Shown here: piece by piece, positions 25,189-35,295 of the stretch
How positions within the stretch are numbered: the stretch's first letter is position 1
Layout: every line of letters starts with the position of its first letter
Assembly: GCA_014338405.1 (NCBI GenBank)
Contig: JTDE01001008.1
Span: forward strand, 21,101-85,100
Length of the DNA stretch: 64,000 nucleotides
Source: Paragonimus skrjabini miyazakii
Taxonomy: Eukaryota; Platyhelminthes; Trematoda; Plagiorchiida; Troglotrematidae
Direction of reading: 5' to 3'
Notes under the pieces: generated by a model
What the model was told of the DNA's origin: nothing
Database searches by the model: none
What the model saw: only the letters and a program-made list of their open reading frames with translations
Made by a program: the position numbers and the translations under genes

Positions 25189-25385
25189 ATGAACCAGTCT
25201 TCACAGTTCCATGTCATGAGGACAGCTGAAAGGCTATCGACAACCTCGAATCAAAGACTGTGTGTACTTTGCTGCAACCACATTCCCAGGAATTATAAGT
25301 TCAGGAATAGATGTGGATTGGGTGGTTGTCAATCAAACATCATCCACGACTACATCAATAAAATGCAAAGCTCCCTACGGTCAAC

Positions 25386-25826
25386 TTGGCAATACTGAAC
25401 GCCACGACTGCGTCCAGCAGTCGAGTAGCTCTGGGAGTAGTCTCAGTGAGTTTGCGTGGTCCCGAGGGAATGATAGAAACCGAAGCACTATTGAACTCTG
25501 GGTCTGACTCGATTATTATCGATCAGAAGCTGTTTAACGAACTAAAATTGCCGACCAGGTTAGCTTTTTTCAGTGCTTCAACCGTAATAAAGGAATCACA
25601 ATCTCTTTCAGCCTCCACAGAGCTTGATCTGTATCTGTTAGATGACGGTAAACCTATATACGTGAATCGGGCCTTTTTTGTAAAGAAAAAGCCTCGAGTT
25701 CAAGCAGTTGTACCATCTTCAAAAAAACTTATGCTTTGGAAGCACCTGCAGGATATCAACTTTCCTGAGAATCGTGGTCATAAAATCGGAGTTTCTATAA
25801 GAATTAACGTACCTGAAGCTTGCTGA
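25386..25826 (+). pseudogene. BEL/Pao protease (A17/DUF1758-like), mutated
   Basis: A 146-codon ORF with the features of the retropepsin-like protease of Pao elements. A beta-strand VVSVSLRGPEG leads into the active-site motif, followed by LFNELKLP and, near the end, the typical WKHLQDINFPENRGHKIGV ahead of the position where family members have a (L)IG(x)D motif (here IRINVPEA). The active-site motif reads LLNSGSDS where the family has LLDSGSDS. The catalytic Asp is therefore Asn (codon AAC at 25,494-25,496) and the enzyme should be inactive. The start shown is an ATA (Ile) codon, so the real polyprotein would have begun upstream in gag. Its normal role is polyprotein cleavage. Confidence 0.8.
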
Positions 25827-25993
25827 GTTCCTTAACGACGACGTGGAAATTCGACGCAATCGTTGCTAACGTGCATCCTCTTGACTGTATTTCACCAGGT
25901 CGTATCGACAAGGGGAAACTGAAAAAGTCATGTATTAATGCTTTATGTGATAGACCGAACGGTATTTTCGAATTTTCTGAAAAGAGGTAAGAA

Positions 25994-26275
25994 GTGGAAT
26001 TTTCGGAACTAAACATTTGTCATGTCGCGAAATCTACTGAGGATATAGAAACGTTAGAACAGACAGAATTAACTACTGTGAAGCGCGGCTTGTATGATGA
26101 GATTTGTCTACCATGGAAGTATGGTTGCCGAACATTGCCCAGTAATTATTTGGTTGCTTATCAAAGGGTGATGGCACTTCAGAGTAAGTTTATGAAAGAC
26201 CATGCAGTTTATCACCCATATACGACTGTCTTAGAGGATTATTTATTGAGACAGGTTGATAAAAACCGTTGAACT
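25994..26275 (+). pseudogene. BEL/Pao pol segment preceding RT
   Basis: A short ORF with the conserved block that lies just before the RT in Pao elements: LPWKYGCRTLPSNYLVAYQR, then LQSKFMKDHAVYHPY and VLEDYLLRQV. The reading continues into KTVELGLPEKVMP in another frame, in line with the family's following ..GYAEKV-type segment. It follows the protease ORF by about 170 bp of decayed sequence. No RT catalytic motif could be found downstream. Confidence 0.75.
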
Positions 26276-26899
26276 AGGGCTGCCTGAGAAGGTCATGCCT
26301 TTTGTTGGAGCGTGGCAACTTACAAATCAGAGAAGTATTGAACTGGTCTTCATTACCATGTGATGCGATGCATTCTACTGTTTTACCGGCTAAACATTTA
26401 GAAACCAGTTTACTTATTCTGTATTAACATTTATAAAATAGGCATGTCAAAACCTCTGATATACTGTCAGAAACCCATCAGCGTTAATGGATTTCACAAC
26501 GAATCTCGGTAGTCTGCAAATTCTTACGAAACTTTGCAATTTGAAGGAATGTTTGACCGTGCGGCCAGCAGGTGGTGCTTATAACTGGAGATCACTTTCT
26601 GGTCTTCCGGCCAACATTCGTTGACTAGTTCGGCACTATATTCTTCAGACACAAACGAACAACAGAAGAGCATTTTGGAAGTATATTCACTTGTCTCTCT
26701 GTAACAGCAGTACACATAAAAGTTACACAAGCCATAGGCACAAATCCCTTTTTGTATGCATTTGGCCGGTTTACCATCAGACGAGGTATTCCGTCGGGTA
26801 TCAATCATTACAAGGAACTGGACTTGTGAGGACCTGAGACACAGCCTAAAGACATTTTAAAATCGTGGGATCAAGACTGGATAAGTCGAACCTGACGAA

Positions 26900-27145
26900 A
26901 AGATTGTGAGTGGATATTCAATCCACTCTACAGCAGTCATCGTAGTGGGGCATGGCAGCCTCTGATACGCTGGATAAGAGAGATATTTCGACTGATTACA
27001 AGTGATCGAATTGGAGATGATGACATTATTCAAACCATAACTATAGAAGTTGATAGAATAACTAACTCCCGACCATTGATTTCTAATCCTGGGTGGCCGG
27101 TTGAGTTCAAGACATTTTGCCTCAACTAGTTACTGCTTCTGACGG
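26900..27145 (+). pseudogene. BEL/Pao integrase C-terminal core fragment
   Basis: The frame reads CEWIFNPLYSSHRSGAWQ, LIRWIREIFRLI, then VDRITNSRPL and, after a stop, LLLLTG. This is the Pao/retroviral-type block 'W.fnp..aPH.GG.WErlIr..R......E.e.ilNsRPLt ... TPnhLL'. The expected GG.WE motif is degenerate (SGAWQ), so the catalytic Glu position is lost or altered. A TGA upstream (DWISRT-stop) and the TAG before LLLLTG show decay. Confidence 0.75.
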
Positions 27146-27150
27146 GCTAG

Positions 27151-29860
27151 AAACCCATGAAGCCGAATAATCCACAAATCCCGTACCGTTTGAGTAACCT
27201 TTGATGTTAAGTGCATCATTTGTTTATTGAATTTCGGAGACGGTAGTTGAGATGTCAGTAACGAGCATTATACAGTCGGCAAAGAAGTTTCAAAGGAAAC
27301 GAGACCTGAAGATAGGGACCTAGGTTTAGTTACAAATATCCATCTGCCTGTGATCAAGGTGCATAATGGAATAAACGAAGACAGCGCATGACGAACCTGT
27401 GGGCGAGGTTATTGTACAAACGAACGGAGAAAAACTTGGATGATTTGTCTACTGGGTGAAATCCCAAACGAAGATAATTCAGGGAAGCTGGACGGCACCA
27501 CAGCGGCTGATGCTGCAGTTTGAACTCTAATTTCTCATATAATTTGTTTTACCTGTACGTTTGCAGTAGTATACTTTATTTTTAAAGTTAACATGATCTA
27601 TCAGTTTACTTTATTCATCCCCAGTTACCAGTTTTGGATACCATCACATTCACTTGATTTTGAGAAATTCTCAATTAACTGGGTAATCTAATACATGTTT
27701 CCACCGCACTGTCATATACGTTTGTTTATCTGGTAGCAGGCGTTTGTTTATCTCACGCGTTTATTATTTTTGCTGTAGACCCACTTTTGACATTAATATC
27801 GATACAGCCCGTTTTAGTAATCATAATAATAAGAACAATAGTGGTAAATAATTTATATATATATAAGACTAGATTACTAGATCGTGTACTCCGACTCTCT
27901 ACTGACCAATCCAGGGGGAAGAGCAATATCCTTAAGTAGGTAGTTCTTCATTACTCAACATTAGGTCTACTGATTGATTGTTCCTTTCTTTACATCTGAC
28001 AGCCTGGACTGATTAGTAGTATGGGAAAGCTGATACCAAATCTTGTTCTGGCCTACGCCTACAGAATGGGTGTAATTCATGTATCGAGCTGAGTTTCATA
28101 TGCTGTTCTCTTTATCAGACCTCGCACGCTTCACAGTTAATTGTACGAAACCGATATACTAACATTGAAACGGGTGTCAGACTGTCACCTAATAGGACAA
28201 AGCAAAACGTATAGTTGAACAAATAAGTCGCGCCTATTAACCCCGACTAGCAGTATGCGTATGTGAGTACGTGTACCGACCGAGGGTGGCAGAAACGAAC
28301 TCACTGAGCGATGCGTATTTTTACAAACGTGTTAGATTGACCCAGATGGTTTTTTTTATGGTAACTTTGTCCCGAGCACTGAAGACAATTACATACCAGG
28401 CTAATTGATTAGTAGTGATGATGTGTAAATTATTTTTGCCGAACATTCAATCACCTCTACTACTATACCTTCGGATGAGACAGCAGACACTGTACAGAAC
28501 TTCACCTCAATAAGCAACTTAGAACTTGTGATGCTTACGGATTTGTTCACGTTTATTTTTTACTGCATCCATAGCACATTCAACTTCACCTCGTAGTAAA
28601 GTTGGAAAAACAGTTTGATGGCTCGCCAGCTGGTAGTCAGGCCTGCTCAGTTGTTAGTTGATATTTTCATACATATATTTAAAGAGAATGCAAACTAATA
28701 CAAGATTCAGCTACACCTCATGACCTCAAGTAAATGATACTCTGCATGAAACAAACTCTATGGTTTGCACTACAAACGCCACAAAAGCATCGAAACAGAA
28801 TGGCCTGAAAACGGCTGTAATAAGTGAATAAGACTGTGGTGATTTTTCACCACATTTGGAGTTGTTGCTTTTCGCCTTTCGTACGGTTGGGAGGAAGTCT
28901 AGTTAATGTGAACCTGCTTTATTTGGCCAGTATTTATATCCTTAGCGTTTTTCACAGATGTAACACAAACGTTTGCTGGTCCACATTTTTCATCGTGCTC
29001 ATGTAATGTTTGCTCCCTGACTGTTTGAGATGCGTGTCTCACTATGTATCACTGCTAAACCTCATGTACAGTGTCAATCTTTAGGATGCACAAATAGACG
29101 GTTTATACAACAGGGAACTATGTGATGAGAATGAAGTTCAGCAAGATCAACGAAGTTTTAAAGACCATATACCCCCATTTGATTATAATAACTGATTCTC
29201 CCCCACTTGTCCTATAAAAATATTATTGTACTCTCTAGCTGGCAATTGGTATCAACGGCCGTTTATTTGGAGAGTATACATATATAATGGTACCGTGTAA
29301 AAACATGTGAATGTGAACATCGTATGTAGTAATACACGGCTTCTCACTTTCATGCTATTCTAATCTTTCTGTATGCAATTCAGTAATCGTTTATTTCTGT
29401 CTCCTAACGAATGGTGTAATTAGTTTCTTCAGTCTCATAACACCGGTACCTAACCAGTGAACCTCCCTTTGCACTCATAGCTTTAGGTCTAAATGTGGAG
29501 GTAAATATGTCTGCGGCAGTGGCACTGACATTGATGTAGGAACAAGTGAATACATACCACTGTAATTTTTCAAGGTCTATACGGTCACGGAGGGACTTAT
29601 ACGTACGCAGAATTCAGCCTAACTCTCTTCATGTAGCATATAGCCGGTAGTGACCTTGGGTGGTCTCGGTCCGTTTGCCGTGCGACGTGTAAAGTAGTCT
29701 CAAAAACAATGGCACAGGCAACACAGAAGGATGTTTTATTATAGCAAATCATGTAGTGCCTCCAGAATGGTTAGCCAACTGGTTGAGTAGGTGAAAGAAT
29801 GAAACGGTTTTTACACCGTAGGTGTTCAATCACTTTGACCAACAGATGTTTGTTGTTAGC
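27151..29860. other. No recognised gene, 2.7 kb
   Basis: No ORF with a recognisable motif. A short (AT)n run lies at 27,853-27,865. It may contain unrecognised decayed ends of the flanking retroelements. Confidence 0.45.
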
Positions 29861-29868
29861 AGATTGTG

Positions 29869-30752
29869 TAGTGATTCTCGCAGTTTTACAGCAGCGCGTA
29901 ATAAAGCAGTTACACTCGGGCCATCCTGGCATTATTTGTATGAAGTCGGTGGCATGCAGTTAAGTTTATTCGTCAGGAATCAAAAGTCAAACCGAAAATG
30001 TGATTCGAACTCGCGACAACTGTGCAATTGCAGAACATTTTATTTAAAACCTGATTTATACTCATGGTCGAAGTCTGACAAGCCCATCGAACGGACTCTT
30101 CTATGTATTAGCGGTCGATGCACACTCAAAGTGGCCAGAAATATTTCCCATGCGAGCGGTTACACTATCGACGACCATTTCTCATCCTCGACTATTACAC
30201 GCTCAATTTGGTGTTCCAGAAGTTTCAGTGGTGGACAATGGACCACAGTTCGGTTCAGTGGAATTCCGAGTATATTGTGTCAGCAACGGCCGTCATCACA
30301 TACTGACGCTGTTTATCGCCCAGTCTAACGATCAAGTAGAAAAATTCATGAACACGTTTGAGAAGGCCTTACACTAGTTGGAAGGAGAAGGTATAGTAGA
30401 GGAAATGATTGACGTTTTCCTGAGGGCCGACCGTTCAGCAGCTAACTCAGCGATACCGAAACAGCAATCACCGGCTGGAGCATTTCTGGGACGACAGCTG
30501 AGAATTCCACTTGATGCTATCCGGCCAAAATCTTTTCAACGGACGAGAACAAGCCGATGGACTGGCAGTACTCCAGGTATCCTGGGACCCCCCCTCCCCA
30601 GATATTTCCGACCTGAAGATGCAGTCTATATGCGGAGTATGCGTCACACCGGAGAAGTTTGTCCATCACGCATAACTGTCAGTCTCGAGAGTAATGTTGT
30701 CTATCGAGTTAAAGTTAGAAAGTTCATCTGGATACGTCGTATCAATCACTAA
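29869..30752 (+). pseudogene. Ty3/gypsy integrase, nearly continuous frame
   Basis: One plus-strand frame runs through the zinc-binding region (LHSGHPGIICMKS), the catalytic core and the C-terminal domain. Core motifs are VLAVDAHSKWPEIF (first Asp, codon 30,117), FGVPEVSVVDNGPQFGS (second Asp, codon 30,234) and QSNDQVEKFM (Glu, codon 30,339). The C-terminal part carries SPAGAFLGRQLRIPLD, YFRPEDAVYMR and VVYRVKVRKFIWIR, typical of gypsy integrases. Only three in-frame stops interrupt it (TAA 29,961; TAA 30,045; TAG 30,375), with no frameshift. The DDE triad survives with 34 residues between Asp 2 and Glu. No RT or LTR was recognised upstream or downstream, so this is an isolated 3' pol fragment. 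Confidence 0.85.
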
Positions 30753-33690
30753 AGACAACGAGCTGATGATAGTCAAGATGTTCAAAGGTCCAACAACTAA
30801 TTGACATATTGTTTTATAAATTCTCGTTAACGGCAACATACCAAATACCTTTAGCCACTTCAGACACTTGATCTCCGCAGGTCTAATCGAGCACATCAAC
30901 CAATCAAAGGTTTAAGTTTCAACACATGATTAACCCGCTTTTGTTGTAAAGAACTGCATTCCTGCTATTGCAGGTGGTCGATGCATTGTTATCTCATCAC
31001 CTGCCTGTTTGCCTACTAACCGTTGATAGTCCGAAAAAAATTGGATAAATAGGTTTCTGATTGGTTGATTGTCAGACTGGTCAAACTTATGGTTAACGTA
31101 TCATTCGTTTCGGTCACTTACTGGGTGACAGAAATCTCGTGTGCGCATCGGGCCCGGATTCCGCACGGTTGATAGGGGTATATCAAGTAGTCGTGTCTAC
31201 TCACCGGTACGCAAAAGGTCCGGGTAAAGACGTGTTTACATGTATGGACGGTCACGTTGTCTTGTCATCTCCCACAGAGATACTGCGTCATACAAAAATG
31301 CCTGTTGGCATGCGAACATGTGCGTATTTCAACATTGGCTGCAATGATGTTGACAAACTGAGGAACTTTGTTTGAGGACAATGCGGTGCATGCATGTGGG
31401 GACCGCCCAGTAGTCGTTGTGTGTGGCTTCTAATTCTGATATGCCACGGTGTGGACATGCGGATGTGACCGAACCAAACTCTCATCGAACGTTGGATGTC
31501 ACGAAATGTCCGGACAATGCAACTAAATTTCAAAACATACTTTCGGCTTAGTTTGAAAGCAAATGTCAGTGGTTTATGTCACACCATACCATATTTGCAT
31601 TTGACCATGCCCAAAAGGCGTTGGTGACGCGAGTTGATTTAGTTGCTGGTAAAGTTGAAACTATATTAAATTCTGACCGTTCTCATTTACAGAAGACAGT
31701 CTCCTAATTCGGATTAGTCAACAAAATAGACAACACTTTAGACAGTTCGTTTTTTGTTCATTTATGAATGGCCTGTTTACTGACGAACACTTGGTTGTCC
31801 CTCAAGACAGACAATATTCGCAAAAACCGGTATTCCTTCTATGTTTGGTTCTTGAGACTGAACGGTGTATGACAAAGCAATAGCACTCTGCTATGAATCA
31901 TGATTGACATAACATTTTTGAACACGTTTCTTTTGGAGATTAATGTTTACAAGCATGCCATATAGTAGCACTTATTGTTGCAACATTGTCGGTCTTTCAC
32001 ACAGAAGTTGCCCGGTCGAAGACAAACGGAGCAGATTCCTGTAAATCCATACCGCAATTCACAGACCAAATCCGGGCAACACTTGTTGAACACGCTCCAC
32101 GTACAAAGTTGACCTGCATTGTAGCAGTCAGTGGGTGGAGCTGTAACAGGAGCAGAAAGAGAATAAGTAGATTTTGTGAACGGAATATCACACTAATTAC
32201 ATTACCCGAACACCAGTCAATCCACACTAACTGGGTACGGAAATGTTATACATTAAGTATGTATAAAACGCAACCACAAGTGGCACTCATGAGACCGATG
32301 GTTGGGCGGATGAAAGGTTGTGTTTGTAACTTTAGGGCTATCTCAACCTGACTAATCCAAACAAGAAATAAACTGATCGTACAGTGTTGGTTTGATAGTG
32401 AGTGTCATGAAACAATGCGTTGAACATTTTAACCCATTGTGTCTGTAGCCAGTATAAAACGACAAATCCCAGTTGGACTGCACCTGTCCATACTAACAGG
32501 ATGTGAACAAGTTACCCCAAAAAGTTTAAAACTGCTCTGGAACAGTTATGGTAAGGATAAATTTACGACATAATGTTTCTCGTAAAATAAATTTTATGTG
32601 ACCGCCCAGAACGATTGAAATTTTTCTGCTGACATTTGAATAAGACAATGAGGAGAAGCAAACACGTTTTGTTCTCTGGTCTAATATTTCGTACGCTCTG
32701 ATCACACATGGACAGCTATGTTTAAACTAGTTACTTGTTCACGTCAGAATGCCTGAAATGTTACTCCAGAGAAGTTGACGTGAATAACGTTTTTTAACTG
32801 TTTTAGTTAAGACCAGTAATGAAACAAACTAATTTGAATGTCTGTTTTATTTATCTGGAAGTATACGATAGAGCGAAAGGGGATTACAATGAAAATCAGG
32901 ATGCCTTAATTCAGTTGCCTAGGATTGGAATTCATTGGTGAAGTTCACATGTTGTCAGCTTTAACCAGTCATACTGAGCGTTACCCGTTCGATAACTTTC
33001 TCCCATCTCACGGTGTTTGTACAAGGTTGTTTTAACTGGATCTACGGCCTGTGAGCGCGTAAACAGGTAACGGTTAATGAAACGGCGGATAACGGAACGA
33101 TGGTCAACGGTGATGAACAACGGATCACGGAGTATACACGACTAATTCGTAACTTCCCGACCAACCCAACCACCCGAGGCTAACATATGAACACAGGGAA
33201 AAGACTGACCTCCGGACAGATCCTCTTTTGTGTCACTCGGTCCGAAGACAACACGCTCATAAACTAAATCATATTCAAAGGGTTTGTGACCAATCAGAAA
33301 TCATGGTCAGAGGATGGACCAGACAAAGATTGACACAGTGCAGTGATGCCCTAATTAAAAGACGAGCGTGTAGGTCGGGTGCCAGAAATTGGCACAAAAA
33401 CTGAGAACGCTCGTGAAGGGTGAAGTGGCACAGGACCATGTCGAGTATGAAGGTCACTCCAAAGAGTAATGAGATAGGCCATTTCAAAGACAGATAAAAC
33501 TGTATTTTCGGGGAATAAGAGTTTTCCCCGACGAATGCCCAAAATCTGATCAACAAGCGCTTCTGTTACGTTGAATTGGCTGGGGATGCTGACTACCGGG
33601 GCAGCCGTAACGTCAACACAAAGTGTTTTCGAATACACAGAGGGGGATTATGACATCTGACAGCTAAATCCTCAGCAAACTGGAGGATGC
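30753..33690. other. No recognised gene, 2.9 kb
   Basis: Several ORFs of 60-121 codons, none with a recognisable domain (for example 31,986-32,351 plus; 33,351-33,638 minus). The last could be decayed sequence belonging to the 3' side of the Penelope-like element, but this was not shown. Confidence 0.4.
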
Positions 33691-33699
33691 GTTTCCGGT

Positions 33700-34695
33700 G
33701 GCTTCGAAAAATCATAGAGAATGCGTCACAAACCTTGATTGTATTTTGTTTGGATTGTGCATTCTGCTATTGATGACGTTGGGTGCGGTCCGTCGGCCCG
33801 TATGCATGCGCCTGGCGTTTCTGATGGGGCTTCCAACCACTTGAGAACATGGTCTTCGATACAAGAAGCTAGCTGTCGGTTTGTTCTCCCTAATGTAGCT
33901 CATACTGCAACTACATAAATATTTGTATAAACAATGGGATGTAAGAAACGTAGGTTGTTTGTTCGTAGCTGAGGAGGATGGTAAAGTCCTGGCTCACTGT
34001 ATCATACATAGTTTCACGGCGTTACGGGGTCTGGATACAGCAGCTCTTAGACCCCTTTTTGTCACTGTTGACCGGCCGTAACCTAGAAACGGAAATTCTA
34101 AATACATCATCTTCTTTGGTGCCGTTGTTTCCTGTATCCTTAGGGGTAATGGCACTACTACGCTTCTTAATAAATTGCAAGGGGTACCCGTTGACCTGCA
34201 ACGTATCTGGAAGTTTGCTGAATTCTTGTGGTAGATTGTCTTCTGTGAATAGTCTCCGCGCTTTGTGAAAGAGCGTTCAAACTAGGCTGTTTTCATATTG
34301 CACTGGACAGAAGTTGTCCAGATAGGCTTTCTCTAAATGGATCTTATCTGGTCATCAGATCTTGAGATAATTAGAATGTCCAGGAACGGAAGACAGTTGT
34401 TTAGTTCGTTCTCCCTATTCAACTTGAGGTTTGGGTGTACGTGATTCAACTACAACAATAACCCGTTCGAATCACTTGAATTTTCAAAAATGGCCAGGAT
34501 GTAGTCTACGTAGCGTTTGTACAATATTAAGCTTGACAAGCTTTCACATAATGTTGATTCTATCTTAGCCACGGGGTATTCAACTAGGAGTGGACCCAAG
34601 GGACTGCGAATTGCAACCCCATCCACTTGCTGAAAGGTAAACGTCTGGAAGTCGAATTTCATATTGTGTGCACAAAAGTAATAATTAATAACCAA
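33700..34695 (-). pseudogene. Penelope-like element: RT core to GIY-YIG end (3' part)
   Basis: On the minus strand, 34,695-34,450 carries the RT block typical of Penelope-like elements: FTFQQVDGVAIRSPLGPLL, then YKRYVDYILAIF. The catalytic YVDD box reads YVDY (about 34,498-34,515), so the second Asp is lost. Downstream, in shifting frames, come NLKLNRENE..NCLPFLDI (the 'HpnLkFT.E.E..n.LpFLDv' block), LPQEFSKLPD..QVNGYP and FLGYGRSTVTKRGLR. The final part (SMSYIREN, MHTGRRT) weakly resembles a degenerate GIY-YIG endonuclease. Stops and frameshifts are numerous. Penelope-like elements copy themselves at target sites using this RT plus a GIY-YIG nuclease. Confidence 0.75.
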
Positions 34696-34899
34696 ATCCT
34701 ATATTGAACTCTGTCAACAAAAGCTGGAGTCACTAGTGGAGATTTAAGAAAAGCTGTAGCCTATTATGAATGATCTACCGATTTTTTGTCGAATCAAATA
34801 TATGGATTTTTACAGTGCTGTTCTGCAACGTACGAAAGCGACAGTGACAAAATCGTCCGATGATTCATTTTATCCAGTTTCAAATACCACTTTTTACCA

Positions 34900-35295
34900 A
34901 GCTGTCGTCAGAAAACGGTAACACGGACTCAGATAGAAGCTCTCTCTTTAGAGCTGAAGTTTGTCATATCATCAAAGAAAATTGCAGAACTTGGGTCGTA
35001 TGCCCAGTTAAAAAGTCTTCACAATCAACTTCGGAAACATTTGCAAACATTTGATGAAAAGAGAAATTGGCTGAAGGTAAAATTAGTGGATGTCGCCGTA
35101 ATTAAAAACAAAAGCGTCACGGTCTATTAACACCGGCACACTTCCAAAAGTAGAAGGAAATAAGACAAAATGAGGATTTAATGGTGTTACGTCCAGAAAA
35201 AGGCTCAGGAGTTGTGTTGATAAATAAAGCGGAATATATGAAGAAAATGTGTGAAATTGCCGACGACACTCAGAAGACTTTACCCGACGACACTC
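34900..35295 (+). pseudogene. Penelope-like element: N-terminal part, inverted
   Basis: The plus strand carries the region that lies N-terminal of the RT in Penelope-like elements. It reads VTRTQIEALSLELKF (compare '...e..~LslGLkF'), KLHNQLRKHLQTFDEKRN-like helices, and, after a frameshift near 35,130, NEDLMVLRPEKGSGVVLINK and EYMKKMCEIADD (compare 'i.vlkpDKG.gvVv.d..dY..km...l.D'). It ends where LINE copy 2 sequence starts. It lies upstream of, and in opposite orientation to, the RT fragment at 33,700-34,695, as expected for one insertion with an inverted 5' part. Confidence 0.7.

Larger units (their letters stand above)
25230..27150 (+). mobile_element. BEL/Pao LTR-retrotransposon remnant
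   Basis: Plus-strand fragments appear in the order expected for BEL/Pao. They are a gag zinc-knuckle tail (about 25,257-25,360: CVLCCNHIPRN ... RCGLGGC), an aspartic protease (25,386-25,826), the segment before the RT (25,994-26,272) and the C-terminal part of the integrase core (about 26,900-27,145). The RT, RNase H and most of the integrase are missing or unrecognisable between 26,280 and 26,900, so the element is internally deleted or heavily decayed. LTRs were not found. Confidence 0.8.

Noticed and set aside
26524..26808. 94-codon minus-strand ORF within the BEL/Pao remnant
   Set aside because: Opposite strand to the Pao fragments and no motif; most likely chance.
33660..33720. Hammerhead-like CGGAAACG after the Penelope-like RT fragment
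   Set aside because: The CUGANGA half is not present in recognisable form; too degenerate to call.
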